The notes under the pieces: generated by a model | Told to the model about the DNA's origin: nothing | The model's database searches: none | The model's input: only the letters and a program-made list of their open reading frames with translations | Program-made: the position numbers and the translations under genes | From: Pseudomonas frederiksbergensis | GTDB taxonomy: Bacteria > Pseudomonadota > Gammaproteobacteria > Pseudomonadales > Pseudomonadaceae | NCBI RefSeq assembly: GCF_003732705.1 | Contig: NZ_MOBR01000006.1 | Location: 1 to 64,000, forward strand | DNA: 64,000 bases | Reading direction: 5' to 3' | Shown: piece by piece, positions 43,326 to 52,864 of the stretch | Layout of the letters: every line of letters starts with the position of its first letter | Numbering within the stretch: position 1 is the first letter of the stretch

Positions 43326-43826
43326 GTGAAAATCAATTGGGCCGAGAACTTGCGGCAGAACGTGCATCAACTGGCCGAGTCCCTGGGCAATCTGTTCGTC
43401 GAGACCTTCCACTACCTGGCGCTGTTCGCCATCGGTGCGGTGACCGCGTGGGCGGCGGTGATGGAATTCCTGCAGATGATCGAGGCGGGGCACATCAAGA
43501 TCGATGACATCCTGCTGCTGTTCATCTACCTGGAATTGGGAGCGATGGTCGGGATTTACTTCAAGACCAACCACATGCCCGTGCGCTTCCTGATCTACGT
43601 GGCTATCACTGCGCTGACGCGCCTGCTGATCTCCAACGTCTCGCACCACAACCCGCCGGACATCGGCATCATTTACCTGTGCGGCGGGATTCTGCTGCTG
43701 GCGTTTTCGATTCTGGTGGTGCGTTACGCCTCGTCGCAATTTCCTTCGGTGAAGATCGAGAACCCGCAGCGCAAGATCGGCGCGGGTTCCGGTGAGCATC
43801 CTGAAGTGGAGAAGGGCGAGCTTTAA
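43326..43826 (+). CDS. psiE: Phosphate-starvation-inducible PsiE family protein
   Basis: 166-residue inner-membrane PsiE-family protein with four hydrophobic segments (YLALFAIGAVTAWAAVMEFL, LLLFIYLELGAMVGIYF, VRFLIYVAITALTRLLI, IIYLCGGILLLAFSILVV). It starts with GTG, with AGGA nine bases upstream. No Pho box was seen, so phosphate control is only a family inference. The stop overlaps the convergent DUF3509 gene by four bases. Confidence 0.85.
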   Translation: MKINWAENLRQNVHQLAESLGNLFVETFHYLALFAIGAVTAWAAVMEFLQMIEAGHIKIDDILLLFIYLELGAMVGIYFKTNHMPVRFLIYVAITALTRLLISNVSHHNPPDIGIIYLCGGILLLAFSILVVRYASSQFPSVKIENPQRKIGAGSGEHPEVEKGEL

Positions 43827-44140
43827 AGGCGCATGGCTGGTCGTGAGTGACCTTTGACTTGAGGCGGTGGCAGGTTGCGATTGTCGCCGTCGGTCATGGC
43901 TTCGAGGATGGCCACGGCGCTGTGGCCCTGTTCGATGGCGATGCCGAACTGAATGCTTTGCACCAGGCGCTTGAGGCGTTTGGGGTCATTGCGTTGTTCG
44001 GCGCTGATCATGCGTTTGGCCACTATGTGGCCGCTGTTGGACAGGGTCAGCATGATGCTGCCGTCGAGCCCCTGAATGCTCAGGTTGATCTGATAATCCG
44101 GTGCAAAGGCATCGGTAATGAGCTGAAAAGGGTTGTCCAT
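43823..44140 (-). CDS. DUF3509 family protein
   Basis: 105-residue soluble protein with the Pseudomonas DUF3509 pattern: MDNPFQLITDAFAPDYQINL, GSIMLTLSNSGHIVAKRMIS, DPKRLKRLVQSIQFGIAIEQG. Function is unknown. It ends four bases inside psiE, tail to tail. A bidirectional terminator lies 170 bases upstream at 44307. Confidence 0.82.
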   Translation of the reverse strand: MDNPFQLITDAFAPDYQINLSIQGLDGSIMLTLSNSGHIVAKRMISAEQRNDPKRLKRLVQSIQFGIAIEQGHSAVAILEAMTDGDNRNLPPPQVKGHSRPAMRL

Positions 44141-44306
44141 AATGCGTCACCGCCTGATTGAACGTGCAGTTGTTGACCGGCCATGATCGGGTTGGTTCGC
44201 AATACCAGACCATCGGCATTCCATGTTCATGTGCTTTCATCCGTGTCGCGTTTGGGTTGTAGCAAGGGCCATGCCGGGAAAACTGTCGGACAATAAAACG
44301 GGCATG

Positions 44307-44337
44307 AAAAAGGCGAACGGTCAGGTTCGCCTTTTCT
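44307..44337. terminator. Bidirectional terminator
   Basis: AAAAAGGCGAAC-GGTCAG-GTTCGCCTTTTC. It separates the Ig-repeat gene (stop at 44416, minus) from the DUF3509 promoter region. It lies in a 275-base gap with no gene. Confidence 0.85.
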
Positions 44338-44415
44338 GATTTGCCCGATTCGGGGCAAAAGTACTGCGGGTGCAACGGAAGCGGTCAGCAAGTGAACAGT
44401 TGATATTCATCGCCC

Positions 44416-45033
44416 CTAGCCGGTAACCGTTATTGGCACAAAGGCTGCCCATAAAATGCCGTTCTTGCCATCCAGTTGTTGGCGGGCAGTAAAGCTGAAA
44501 GCCCCCACTGGCAAAGCGACTGTAATGGGGACACTCCAACTTCCATCGTTGTTCACGGTGCCTTGGCCGTAAATGACGTTGGGATTGCCGTGCTTCACCA
44601 CATGGATTATTGCGCGTGGATAGCCTCCATTACCGGTGATCGTAGGTGTTCTACCCACCGTCGCACCTGCGACGGGGGAGATGATAACCGGTGCGGGCAA
44701 ATGATACAGATGCCAATCATTGGATCGCCTATGACTGGGTGGGTACATCTGCCATTGAAGAACTTCAAAGGTGTTGACTCCAGGACGCAAATCTTGTTGA
44801 AACGTCAGCCGGAAATTGCCATCGTTGGAATGTTGCTCAGGACTCAAGGCGTCCTGGAGGCCTATGGAAACCACCCTGACATTGCGCCCACGTCCGCAAG
44901 TGCCAGTAATGACTGGGCGAACACTGCTGACAGTATAGTCGCCGGGCCCAGTAATTCTTGGAGTGGTTTCCGGATCGGGGGGAGGGGGGCCATGAGTGAC
45001 CGACTCATCGGATTCATCTTTTGCTTTTGACAT
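44416..45033 (-). CDS. Ig-like repeat protein of unknown function
   Basis: 205-residue protein with no signal peptide. The N-terminus is acidic and Pro-rich (KAKDESDESVTHGPPPPDPE). Two bacterial Ig-like units follow: residues about 32-105 (PRITGPGDYTVSSVRPVITG, then GVNTFEVLQWQ) and 115-204 (PVIISPVAGATVGRTPTITG, then NNDGSWSVPITVALPVGAFS and WAAFVPITVTG). Both have the PxITG opening. Such units usually occur as arrays in large surface adhesins; a free cytoplasmic pair is odd. It may be a truncated or secreted fragment. I start at MSKAKDE (GAGG nine bases upstream). Expression and role are unknown. Confidence 0.6.
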   Translation of the reverse strand: MSKAKDESDESVTHGPPPPDPETTPRITGPGDYTVSSVRPVITGTCGRGRNVRVVSIGLQDALSPEQHSNDGNFRLTFQQDLRPGVNTFEVLQWQMYPPSHRRSNDWHLYHLPAPVIISPVAGATVGRTPTITGNGGYPRAIIHVVKHGNPNVIYGQGTVNNDGSWSVPITVALPVGAFSFTARQQLDGKNGILWAAFVPITVTG

Positions 45034-45154
45034 GATGCAGTTCCTCATCAACATGGATGGAAACTCATTTCTACAACTAGAGCGGTGAAGCGACTACCTG
45101 TTAAAAGTACCAGTTCCGACAGGTGGTAACACCGTGCCCGAGTTGTCTACGCCG

Positions 45155-46531
45155 TCAACACTCCACCCAACTCACCGCCAACCCACCCCGTGAAGTCTCT
45201 TTGTATTTGTCCTGCATATCGGCGCCGGTATCGCGCATGGTGCGGATCACCCGATCCAGGGAAATGAAGTGTTTGCCGTCGCCGCGCAGGGCCATTTGTG
45301 TGGCGTTGATCGCCTTCACCGCCGCGATCGCGTTGCGCTCGATGCACGGCACTTGCACCAGGCCACCGACCGGATCGCAGGTCAGGCCGAGGTTGTGTTC
45401 CAGGCCGATTTCGGCGGCGTTTTCCAGTTGCTCCGGCGTGGCGCCCAGCACATCCGCCAGACCGGCGGCGGCCATGGCGCAGGCGGATCCGACTTCGCCC
45501 TGGCAACCGACTTCGGCGCCGGAGATCGAGGCGTTTTTCTTGCACAGAATGCCCACGGCCGCCGCGCCGAGGAAGAACGCGACCACGTCGTCGTCCGATG
45601 CGTCCGGGTTGAATTTCATGTAGTAGTGCAGCACCGCCGGAATGATCCCCGCCGCGCCGTTGGTAGGTGCGGTGACCATGCGTCCGCCGGCGGCGTTTTC
45701 TTCGTTGACGGCGAGGGCGAACAGGTTGACCCATTCCATCGCGGACAGCGTGGAAGTGATGACATTCGGTTTGCCGATTTCCAACAGGCTGCGGTGCAAT
45801 TTCGCGGCGCGACGCGGAACATTCAGACCGCCAGGCAGGATGCCTTCGTGCAACAGGCCCTGCTCGACGCACTCGCGCATCACCGACCAGATGTGCAGCA
45901 AGCCCTGACGGATTTCAGCCTCACTGCGCCAGGCCAGTTCGTTGGCCATCATCAACTCGGAAACCCGCAGGCCATGCTGGTTGCACAGCCTGAGCAATTC
46001 GGCGGCGCTGGAAAAATCGTACGGCAGCACCACGTCGCTGGTCGGCGCGATGCCGGACTCGGCTTCGGCTGCTTCGATGATGAAACCGCCGCCCACCGAG
46101 TAGTAGGTTTGTTCCCACAACTCGCCGGTTTCGCCGAAGGCTGTCAGGGACATCGCATTGGGGTGGTAGGGCAGGCTTTCTTCCAGCAGTAGGAGATCTC
46201 GCTGCCAGTTGAAGGCAATGGTCGATTGGCCCGCGAGGGACAGTTCGCCGGTTTCCCGCAGGTGCTGAATGCGTGAATCGATAGACGTCGGATCAATGCT
46301 GTCCGGCCACTCACCCATCAGGCCCATGACGCAGGCGCGGTCGGTGGCGTGACCGACGCCGGTCGCGGAAAGGGAGCCGTAGAGACGGATTTCTACCCGC
46401 CGTACGTCGGCCAGTAAATGCTGATCAATCAGGGCCTGGGCGAAGGTTGCGGCGGCGCGCATCGGGCCGACGGTGTGGGAACTGGACGGACCGATGCCGA
46501 CTTTGAAGAGATCGAAAACACTGATAGCCAT
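45155..46531 (-). CDS. sdaA: L-serine ammonia-lyase (iron-sulfur type)
   Basis: 458-residue single-chain L-serine dehydratase converting serine to pyruvate and ammonia. The N-terminus [24 protein letters not shown] is the family signature. Cysteines expected to hold the oxygen-sensitive [4Fe-4S] cluster are in [36 protein letters not shown] and the C-terminal WVEC. I start at 46531; a longer frame to 47083 merely runs antisense to the LysR gene. It is divergent from that LysR gene (135 bases between starts), which probably regulates it. Confidence 0.95.
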   Translation of the reverse strand: MAISVFDLFKVGIGPSSSHTVGPMRAAATFAQALIDQHLLADVRRVEIRLYGSLSATGVGHATDRACVMGLMGEWPDSIDPTSIDSRIQHLRETGELSLAGQSTIAFNWQRDLLLLEESLPYHPNAMSLTAFGETGELWEQTYYSVGGGFIIEAAEAESGIAPTSDVVLPYDFSSAAELLRLCNQHGLRVSELMMANELAWRSEAEIRQGLLHIWSVMRECVEQGLLHEGILPGGLNVPRRAAKLHRSLLEIGKPNVITSTLSAMEWVNLFALAVNEENAAGGRMVTAPTNGAAGIIPAVLHYYMKFNPDASDDDVVAFFLGAAAVGILCKKNASISGAEVGCQGEVGSACAMAAAGLADVLGATPEQLENAAEIGLEHNLGLTCDPVGGLVQVPCIERNAIAAVKAINATQMALRGDGKHFISLDRVIRTMRDTGADMQDKYKETSRGGLAVSWVEC

Positions 46532-46666
46532 GCTAAAGCCTATACAAGCAATGGAAGAGGAATCGCTGCCATTTCTGTAGGACAAGCGCAATTTCGGCGA
46601 TACTGCCCGCCTCGGTCCGACGTGACCAACGAAACTTCCTAAGACAGCCTTTAGCAGGACTAAACG

Positions 46667-47614
46667 ATGAGTCGTCAATTGCACGCCCAGACCTACGTCT
46701 GGCTGCACGTGTTTTCCTGTGCCGCGCGGCACTTGTCGTTCACCCGTTGCGCCGAAGAACTGCACATCACGCCGGGTGCGGTCAGTCAGCAAATCCGACA
46801 GCTGGAAGAGCGCTTGGGCTTTCGTCTGTTTCACCGTCGCGCGCGGGGCGTCGAATTGAGCGCCGAAGGCCAGCGACTGGCCATCACCGTGAACGAGGCT
46901 TACGGCAGCATCGACGCTGAATTGCGACGACTGGACGCCGGGATGATCAGCGGGACGTTGCGCCTGCGCTCGATTCCATCGTTCCTGAGCAAATGGCTGA
47001 CCCCGCGCTTGCCGCGTTTGCAGCAACGTTTCCCGGACATTCAACTGCGACTGGTGGCCGAGGACAGCAGCGTGCCGTTGCACGAGGGCGACTTCGACCT
47101 GGCCATCGACCTGAATGACGGCAGTTACCCCGGATTGTTATCCACAGCCTTGCTCGACGAACAAATCTTCCCGGTCTGCGCCCCGAGCCTGTTGCGCGGT
47201 CGCCCGCCGCTGCACGGCCCGGCGGACCTGGTGCATTTCCCCTTGCTACACGACATCACCGCCTGGCGCGGCAGTTACGAGTACGCGGAATGGGAGTTCT
47301 ACCTCAATGCCATCGGCTTCGAAGGCGCCGACGTACGGCGCGGGCACACCTTCAATCGCAATCACCTGACCATTGAAGCGGCGATAGCCGGCATGGGCGT
47401 GGCGATTGCGCGGCGAACGCTGCTGAACGATGAGCTGGAGCGGGGGACGTTGATTGTGCCGTTTGGGCTGGCAGTGCCGAATCACAAACGCTACGTGCTG
47501 CTTTACGCGCCGGGGGCGCTGAGCCATCCGGGCGTGCGGGCGGTGCATGACTGGCTGGTGGAAGAGGCGGGGATTTTCCGGAGTTTGCACCCACTGGCGG
47601 AGCAGCAGATGTGA
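46667..47614 (+). CDS. LysR-family regulator (GcvA-like) divergent from sdaA
   Basis: 315-residue LysR regulator. The HTH is [33 protein letters not shown] and the effector domain starts near residue 95 ([20 protein letters not shown]). The [11 protein letters not shown] recognition helix and overall sequence place it close to GcvA/DsdC-type activators, often linked to glycine or serine metabolism, which fits the divergent serine dehydratase gene. The start ATG lacks a strong ribosome site but matches the family N-terminus. Confidence 0.9.
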   Translation: MSRQLHAQTYVWLHVFSCAARHLSFTRCAEELHITPGAVSQQIRQLEERLGFRLFHRRARGVELSAEGQRLAITVNEAYGSIDAELRRLDAGMISGTLRLRSIPSFLSKWLTPRLPRLQQRFPDIQLRLVAEDSSVPLHEGDFDLAIDLNDGSYPGLLSTALLDEQIFPVCAPSLLRGRPPLHGPADLVHFPLLHDITAWRGSYEYAEWEFYLNAIGFEGADVRRGHTFNRNHLTIEAAIAGMGVAIARRTLLNDELERGTLIVPFGLAVPNHKRYVLLYAPGALSHPGVRAVHDWLVEEAGIFRSLHPLAEQQM

Positions 47615-47667
47615 GCATTTGTGACAAAGAAGCGTTGCGACCCAACTCCCGACCTTAACAGCGCTTT

Positions 47668-47690
47668 TGGCCGTTGTCCGGCTTTTTTTG
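47668..47690 (+). terminator. Weak terminator-like stem after the LysR gene
   Basis: GCCG-TTGTC-CGGC followed by seven T. The stem is short; the 213-base gap shows nothing else except a ribosome site (AAGGG) for the HPF gene. Confidence 0.4.
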
Positions 47691-47827
47691 CGAATCCATA
47701 TTTATCTTTTTTTAGGGGTTGAAATGTTCTGCGCACAGACCGATTGTGTAAGTAAGAGGTCACGGTGATGACGCCCAAGGGCTAGCCGACCGGCCTCTCG
47801 CGAGCTAGCTGAAATAAGGGATGAACT

Positions 47828-48235
47828 ATGCAAATCCAAGTCAACAGTGATAACCATATTCAAAGCAGCATCCGACTGGAGGAGTGGGTACGTACTACCA
47901 TTGAGAGCACGCTCGAACGTTATGAAGAGGACCTGACCCGCGTCGAGGTTCACTTGCGGGACGAAAACGGCGACAAGCCCGGACCGCATGACATGCGCTG
48001 CCAGCTGGAAGCGCGGCCTAAAGGCCATCAACCCATTTCTGTGACCCATAAAGCCGATACCCTTGAACAAGCGATCGACGGGGCGGCCGAGAAACTTGAA
48101 CACGCGCTTGAACATCTGTTCGGCAAACTGCGGGGCAAGCCACGTGCCGCGGTCGTGCCATTCGAGAGAGTTGCAGCCGATGCGCTGCTGGAAGACGAAT
48201 TCCTCGAGAACGAACAGGCTGCGCAAAACGGCTGA
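47828..48235 (+). CDS. HPF/RaiA family ribosome-associated protein
   Basis: 135-residue protein of the ribosome hibernation factor (sigma-54 modulation/S30EA) fold: MQIQVNSDNHIQSSIRLEEW, TLERYEEDLTRVEVHLRDENG and TLEQAIDGAAEKLEHALEHL. The short C-terminal extension (about 30 residues, acidic) has no dimerisation domain, so it is a stand-alone RaiA-like member rather than long HPF. It probably binds the 30S subunit and slows translation under stress. A terminator follows directly. Confidence 0.85.
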   Translation: MQIQVNSDNHIQSSIRLEEWVRTTIESTLERYEEDLTRVEVHLRDENGDKPGPHDMRCQLEARPKGHQPISVTHKADTLEQAIDGAAEKLEHALEHLFGKLRGKPRAAVVPFERVAADALLEDEFLENEQAAQNG

Positions 48236-48271
48236 TAGCTGATTCGGTTTTTACCTTTCCACCACTGACAA

Positions 48272-48300
48272 ACGGGTCTGCTTATGCAGGCCCGTTTTTG
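48272..48300 (+). terminator. Rho-independent terminator after the HPF gene
   Basis: ACGGGTCTGC-TTAT-GCAGGCCCGT-TTTTG with one G-U pair in the stem. Confidence 0.85.
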
Positions 48301-48302
48301 TT

Positions 48303-48436
48303 GATCGTTCCCACGCTCTGCGTTTGATCGTTCCCACGCTCTGCGTGGGAATGCAGCCCGGGACGCTCCGCGTCCCATCAAAAGCCGAACGCGGAGCGTC
48401 CGTTGAGGCATTCCCACGCAGAGCGTGGGAACGATC
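48303..48436. repeat. GTTCCCACGCTC/GAGCGTGGGAAC repeat, partly tandem
   Basis: GATCGTTCCCACGCTCTGCG occurs twice in tandem at the left end, then a GGGACGCTCCGCGTCCC palindrome, then the inverted GCGTGGGAACGATC. Same family as 38998 and 50854. Confidence 0.88.
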
Positions 48437-48445
48437 GTGTCAGGG

Positions 48446-50767
48446 TCAGAACGCCACTGACGTCTGCACATAAACCGTCCGCGGTTCCCCCACGTACTTA
48501 CCCTTGTTGTTGTCATCAAACGAGCGGGTGAAGTACTGGTGGTTGAAGATGTTCTTCACCCCCACCGCCACATTCAAATCCGACAACTTCGGCCCGAAGT
48601 CATATGCCGCGCGGCTGCTGAACAACATATAGCCCGCAATTCTGCCGGTGCTGCCGTCGGCACTTTCCTTTGAGGTGTAGGCGTTGTCGGCGAACTGATC
48701 GCTTTGGTAGCTGCTGTCCAGATTCAGTTTCCACGCGCCTTCGGTGTAACCGACACCCAGCGTGCCTTTGTGTTTCGAGGAGAACGGCACACGATTGCCT
48801 TTGTTCGGCCCGTCTTCGCGGATAGTCGCGTCAACGTAAGCGTAGGTGGCGTACACGTCGAAACCGGCCAATGCAGGACTCAAGTCATCGAGGGAATAGT
48901 TGATGCTCGATTCGATGCCTTGATGGCGCGTCTCACCTCGGGCGATCACCGAATCGTTGGTCTGGTTACTTTCGTATTGATTGTCGAAGTTGATCAGGAA
49001 TGCGCCGATTTCCGCCCTGAGCGCACCGTTGTCGTAACGGGTGCCGAGTTCCCAGGTCCGGGCCTTCTCCGGTTTCACTTCACCGCTGGTCACCCGGTTC
49101 GGCATCTGGCTGTACTGCACGCTGCCGAACGAGCCTTCGGTGTTGGCGTAGAGGTTCCAGCTGTCGGTCAGGTGATAGAGCACGTTCAACGCCGGCAGCG
49201 CGGTGTTGTAGTCGCCCTTGTACTTCGCGTTCGTCAGGTTGTTGGTTTGTTGCGACTCGATCATCTCGTAGCGGATGCCTGGCGTGAGGGTCCACTTGCC
49301 GATGTCGATCCGGTCATCGACGAACAACGCGTTGGCTTCGGTGCCGCCCCGGGTGTCGCGGTCATTGCGGCTGTTGGTGGTCGGCAATTCATTGCTGGCA
49401 ATCGGCGTGCGATAGCGCAGTTCGTGGCCGGCCTCGTTGATATAGCGATAGCCGACGCCGACTTCATGGCTGGTCGGGCCGACATCAAAACCTTGGGCGA
49501 AGCGGGTTTCCAGACCGCGCACCCAATATTCGCGAGGCGACAGCGACAGGAAGGTGCCCTGGTCCAGATAACCGCTGCGCAGGGTTTTGGTGAAGAACGT
49601 ATTGGCGGTGAATTCGCGGCGATCCTCCTGATAGCGATAACCGAAATTGAACATCGTGCGGCGGCCCCAAAACTGGTCTTTTGGGCGCGTGGACTGGTAC
49701 GGGTCGGCATCGTAATCAGCGACGTTGAGGCCACCGGGCATGTCGGCCTTGCCCTCGTAATACTGGGCCATGGCGTTGAAGCTGTTGGCCTCGTCGAGCT
49801 GGTATTTGCCCTTGAGGATCAGGTCGTCGATTTCGGTATCGCTGTGTTCACGCCAGTCGCCACCACGGGTGCCGGAATACAGCAGCGCGCCGCCCAAACC
49901 GTTATCGGCGGTGCCGCCGGCCAGCAGGTTGCCGGTGGTCTTGAAGCCGTCATGGCTGGAAGACGGACTGGTTTCGGTCTGGAAGCCGCCCTTGACCGTG
50001 GGCGCATCGGGAATCGCTCGGGTCACAAAGTTGACCACGCCGCCGACGTTCTGCGGTCCGTAGCGTACCGCACCGCCGCCGCGCACCACGTCCACGGCAT
50101 CCATGTTGCCCATGCTGACCGGCGCGAATGACAACTGTGGTTGACCGTAAGGCGCGAACGGCACCGGGATGCCGTCCATCAGCACCGTGGAGCGTGAGGC
50201 CAAACGCGGATTGAGGCCGCGAATGCCGAAGTTCAGCGCCATGTCATGGCTGCCGGTGCCGTTGTTGTCCGGTGCGTTGACGCCGGGGATGCGGTTGAGC
50301 ACGTCCTTGGCCTGGGTCGCGCCCTGGCGTTCGAACTCTTCGCGACGGATCACATCCCGCGCGCCGGGGTGTTCGAACACGTTGATTTGCGCCGCATCCC
50401 CCAGCCAGTCGCCGACCACCGTCGAGGTGCCCAGCTCCAGCGCGGCATCGCCCGCCGGTTGCAGGCTGAACGCATTGTTGCCCTCGGCCCGGGCTTGCAG
50501 GCCGGTGCCTTCGAGCAGCGCGTTCAAACCCTGTTCTGTCGTGTAGTTGCCTTCCAGGCCACGGCTTTTTACGCCGCTGGTCACTTGCGAGCCAAAGGAG
50601 ATCAGCACCCCGGCTTCACGGCCGAACTGGTTGAGGGCGTTTTCCAGGGAGGTTGGGGCGATGTGGTACGGCTTGGCGTCGGCGGCGTGGGTGATGGAGA
50701 CAGCGGCAAAGCTCAAACTGACGCCCAGCAGGAGTTGGCGCAGCGGAGTAAGGCGGGTGGGTTGCAT
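48446..50767 (-). CDS. fecA: TonB-dependent ferric dicitrate receptor FecA
   Basis: 773-residue outer-membrane receptor. After the signal peptide (cleaved near ITHAAD) comes the periplasmic STN signalling domain (about 35-110, YHIAPTSLENALNQFGREAG), then a TonB-box region and plug with VNVFEH-like INVFEHPGARDVIRREEF. The plug and barrel segments NRIPGVNAPDNNGTGSHDM, STVLMDGIPVPFAPYGQPQL and DVVRGGGAVRYGPQNVGGVV agree with E. coli FecA almost word for word. The C-terminal Phe closes the barrel. It imports ferric citrate and signals to FecR-FecI. It follows fecR after 198 bases filled mostly by a repeat, in which a FecI-dependent promoter may lie. Confidence 0.95.
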   Translation of the reverse strand: MQPTRLTPLRQLLLGVSLSFAAVSITHAADAKPYHIAPTSLENALNQFGREAGVLISFGSQVTSGVKSRGLEGNYTTEQGLNALLEGTGLQARAEGNNAFSLQPAGDAALELGTSTVVGDWLGDAAQINVFEHPGARDVIRREEFERQGATQAKDVLNRIPGVNAPDNNGTGSHDMALNFGIRGLNPRLASRSTVLMDGIPVPFAPYGQPQLSFAPVSMGNMDAVDVVRGGGAVRYGPQNVGGVVNFVTRAIPDAPTVKGGFQTETSPSSSHDGFKTTGNLLAGGTADNGLGGALLYSGTRGGDWREHSDTEIDDLILKGKYQLDEANSFNAMAQYYEGKADMPGGLNVADYDADPYQSTRPKDQFWGRRTMFNFGYRYQEDRREFTANTFFTKTLRSGYLDQGTFLSLSPREYWVRGLETRFAQGFDVGPTSHEVGVGYRYINEAGHELRYRTPIASNELPTTNSRNDRDTRGGTEANALFVDDRIDIGKWTLTPGIRYEMIESQQTNNLTNAKYKGDYNTALPALNVLYHLTDSWNLYANTEGSFGSVQYSQMPNRVTSGEVKPEKARTWELGTRYDNGALRAEIGAFLINFDNQYESNQTNDSVIARGETRHQGIESSINYSLDDLSPALAGFDVYATYAYVDATIREDGPNKGNRVPFSSKHKGTLGVGYTEGAWKLNLDSSYQSDQFADNAYTSKESADGSTGRIAGYMLFSSRAAYDFGPKLSDLNVAVGVKNIFNHQYFTRSFDDNNKGKYVGEPRTVYVQTSVAF

Positions 50768-50853
50768 GGACGACGATCCTGAGAAGGTGGAATCAAGTGG
50801 GGCTTTCCTTCTCTGTCACGCCAGATCTGAAAAACGGCTCAAGTAGTACGAAA

Positions 50854-50964
50854 GATCGTTCCCACGCTCTGCGTGGGAATGCCTCAACGGACGCTCCGCG
50901 TTCGGCTTCGGGTGGGACGCGGAGCGTCCCGGGCTGCATTCCTTTGCTGCGCGTGGGAACGATC
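50854..50964. repeat. GTTCCCACGCTC/GCGTGGGAAC inverted repeat
   Basis: Third copy of this intergenic repeat, lying between fecR and fecA. The inverted ends begin GATCGTTCCCACGCTC and finish GCGTGGGAACGATC. Confidence 0.88.
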
Positions 50965-50965
50965 A

Positions 50966-51895
50966 TTACGCACGGGCCTCCACGGTCACCCAATACCGCG
51001 TAAACCGCCTCACCTTCACCGGCAAGCTGATTTCCAACAGATCGAGGATCCGCTCGCTGTCATCCAGCGGATACGTCCCGGAGATCAACAAATCCGCCAC
51101 TTTCGCATCGCAATTAAGCTGCCCGCGACGATAACGACCCAGCTCATCCAGGAAATCCCCCAGCCGCATATGCGCCGCCACCAGCATGCCGTCAGCCCAG
51201 GCACCGCTGTTGGCGTCCAGGGGCAGGGGAGTGCTGATATCGCGCGCTCCAAAACTCAGCTGTCGGGCACTTTGCAGCAGCAAGGGCGCGCCGCCATCGG
51301 GTGTCAATTCGACGCGACCTTCGAACACCGCAACTTGGGTGCGATCCGCAAATTGCCGAACGTTGATTCGCGCGCCTTGGGTTTTCAACAGGCCCTGGGC
51401 CGTTCGCACCTCAAACGCCCGGGCGGCGGTCAGCAGAATTTCGCCCTCCAGCAAACGAATCAGCCCGTCAGGTCGCACATCCACCGACGTCGCGGTATTG
51501 AGTTGCAACTGGCTGCCATTGCCCAGCACCACGTTGCGCCGCTGCCCCACCGGGCTGCGATAGTCCGCCAGCAATGGCGTCAGCGGATTGTGCTCGCGCA
51601 TGCCCCAGGTCACCGCAGTACCGGCACCCAGAATCAGCAACAGCTTCAATGCCTGGCGACGGCTGCCGGACTTCGGTGCATTCAATGCCGCGTGAGCCAG
51701 GGGCGAGGACAACCCGCGCAAACGCTGATTAACCCGTTGGATGTGCGCCCACGCCCGTTGATGTTCACTGTGCCCATCGTGCCATTGCTGCCAGGCGTGT
51801 TGCTGGCGCGAGTCCAATGGACCTTGCTGCATTTCCAGCAACCAGTGCACGGCCTGCTCGGCGACACGGGAGGAAAAGTCTGGCGGCGGATTCAT
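50966..51895 (-). CDS. fecR: FecR-type anti-sigma/sigma regulator
   Basis: 309-residue inner-membrane signal transducer. The cytoplasmic N-domain (DUF4880-like, FSSRVAEQAVHWLLEMQQG and QHAWQQWHDGHSEHQRAWAH) contacts FecI. One membrane span follows (about 85-100, LKLLLILGAGTAVTW). The periplasmic FecR domain (VVLGNGSQLQLNTATSVDV, LEGEILLTAARAFEV, FADRTQVAVFEGRVEL) receives the signal from the FecA STN domain. Start overlaps the fecI stop by four bases, so the pair is coupled. Confidence 0.92.
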   Translation of the reverse strand: MNPPPDFSSRVAEQAVHWLLEMQQGPLDSRQQHAWQQWHDGHSEHQRAWAHIQRVNQRLRGLSSPLAHAALNAPKSGSRRQALKLLLILGAGTAVTWGMREHNPLTPLLADYRSPVGQRRNVVLGNGSQLQLNTATSVDVRPDGLIRLLEGEILLTAARAFEVRTAQGLLKTQGARINVRQFADRTQVAVFEGRVELTPDGGAPLLLQSARQLSFGARDISTPLPLDANSGAWADGMLVAAHMRLGDFLDELGRYRRGQLNCDAKVADLLISGTYPLDDSERILDLLEISLPVKVRRFTRYWVTVEARA

Positions 51896-52380
51896 AGGGC
51901 GAAGTAGCAGCGCATCGCCGCTTTGTTCAGGTGCCGTTTGACCGTGGCGATGGAAATCCCCAACTCGGCGGCGATCTGTGGATAAGTCAGGCCATCGACC
52001 TGCGCCAGCAAAAACGCGCGCTTGACCAGGCGCGGCAAGCCGTCGAGCAACTGGTCGAGTTCCATCAGGGTTTGCAGGATGATCGCCCGCTCTTCCTCAG
52101 ACGGCGCGACGCATTCCGGCATCTGCGCCAGAGCGTCGAGGTAGGCGCGCTCCAGGTCCTGGCGGCGGTAATGGTTAAACAACACGCGTTTGGCGATGGT
52201 GGTCAGGAACGCCCGTGGTTCGATGATCTGCGGTGTTTCCCGGGCCGTCAGCACCCGCATAAACGTGTCCTGGGCCAGGTCGGCGGCGCTGTCCGGGCAG
52301 CCGAGCTTGCGCCGCAACCAACCGGTGAGCCAGTTGTGATGTTCGTGATAAAGGACTTCGACGGGATTGGCTGGCAGCAA
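51892..52380 (-). CDS. fecI: ECF sigma factor FecI
   Basis: About 162 residues from the TTG at 52380, the size of FecI. Region 2 is VLYHEHHNWLTGWLRRKLG, SAADLAQDTFMRVLTARET and RAFLTTIAKRVLFNHYRRQ. Region 4 is VKRAFLLAQVDGLTYPQIAA then ELGISIATVKRHLNKA. GGAG is eight bases before this TTG, with no ATG nearby; the open frame continues to 52539 but is not sigma-like there. It should transcribe fecA when FecR is activated. A Fur-box-like site lies about 100 bases upstream. Confidence 0.9.
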   Translation of the reverse strand: MLPANPVEVLYHEHHNWLTGWLRRKLGCPDSAADLAQDTFMRVLTARETPQIIEPRAFLTTIAKRVLFNHYRRQDLERAYLDALAQMPECVAPSEEERAIILQTLMELDQLLDGLPRLVKRAFLLAQVDGLTYPQIAAELGISIATVKRHLNKAAMRCYFAL

Positions 52381-52478
52381 CAGAACCACTCCGACACAGA
52401 CGGCTACGTTAGAGAACAAGAATTGTTCGCATTGTATGTACGTGATTGCGCATCCGGCAATCGGATCTCTTTTGCGTA

Positions 52479-52497
52479 TGAGAATATTTATCATTAA
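52479..52497. promoter_or_regulatory. Fur-box-like site between divergent iron operons
   Basis: TGAGAATATTTATCATTAA, complement TTAATGATAAATATTCTCA, fits the Fur consensus GATAATGATAATCATTATC at most positions. It lies between fecI (minus) and the DUF3649 gene (plus), so iron may control both directions. Confidence 0.75.
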
Positions 52498-52558
52498 TAT
52501 TGCGCGCTTGTTGGTCCTGCAACGTTTTCGGGGCCTCACCCGGTTTCAAGGTCGAAAC

Positions 52559-52864
52559 ATGAAAGGCAAAATCAGCACGCTCCCCGTTTCCTACAGACTG
52601 GCGATTACCTCGCGGGTGTTGGCTGCCGTGCTGGGCGGCTATGTCGTGTCTGCGCTGGCCAGTGTCAGCCTGAGCCTGCTGCTGCCCATGGCCCGCGCCG
52701 AAGCGGTGATCACCGGGATGATGACTTCCTTTCTGGCGTATCTGGTGGCGGTGCTTTGGTGTTTTGCCTGTCGCAGCGCCTGGCAGGCGTGGTTCGGAAT
52801 GATCGTGCCGAGCCTGGTGCTGGGAGCGATTTCGGGGTTGGCGTTCTGGGCGGGGCACTCATGA
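52559..52864 (+). CDS. DUF3649 family membrane protein (iron uptake associated)
   Basis: 101-residue inner-membrane protein of the DUF3649 type with three hydrophobic segments (VLAAVLGGYVVSALASVSLSL, VITGMMTSFLAYLVAVLWCFA, MIVPSLVLGAISGLAFWAG). AAGG is seven bases before ATG 52559; the longer frame upstream is not similar to the family. The stop overlaps the PepSY gene start (ATGA). The family occurs with DUF3325 and PepSY proteins in iron-siderophore operons; the specific role is unknown. Confidence 0.85.
   Translation: MKGKISTLPVSYRLAITSRVLAAVLGGYVVSALASVSLSLLLPMARAEAVITGMMTSFLAYLVAVLWCFACRSAWQAWFGMIVPSLVLGAISGLAFWAGHS

Noticed and set aside
46532..47083. N-terminal extension of the serine dehydratase frame
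   Set aside because: It is antisense to the LysR gene. The conserved enzyme start lies at 46531.
38998..50964. GTTCCCACGCTC repeats as ends of an insertion sequence
   Set aside because: The copies at 38998, 48303 and 50854 enclose no transposase and no consistent target duplication; they behave as intergenic repeats.
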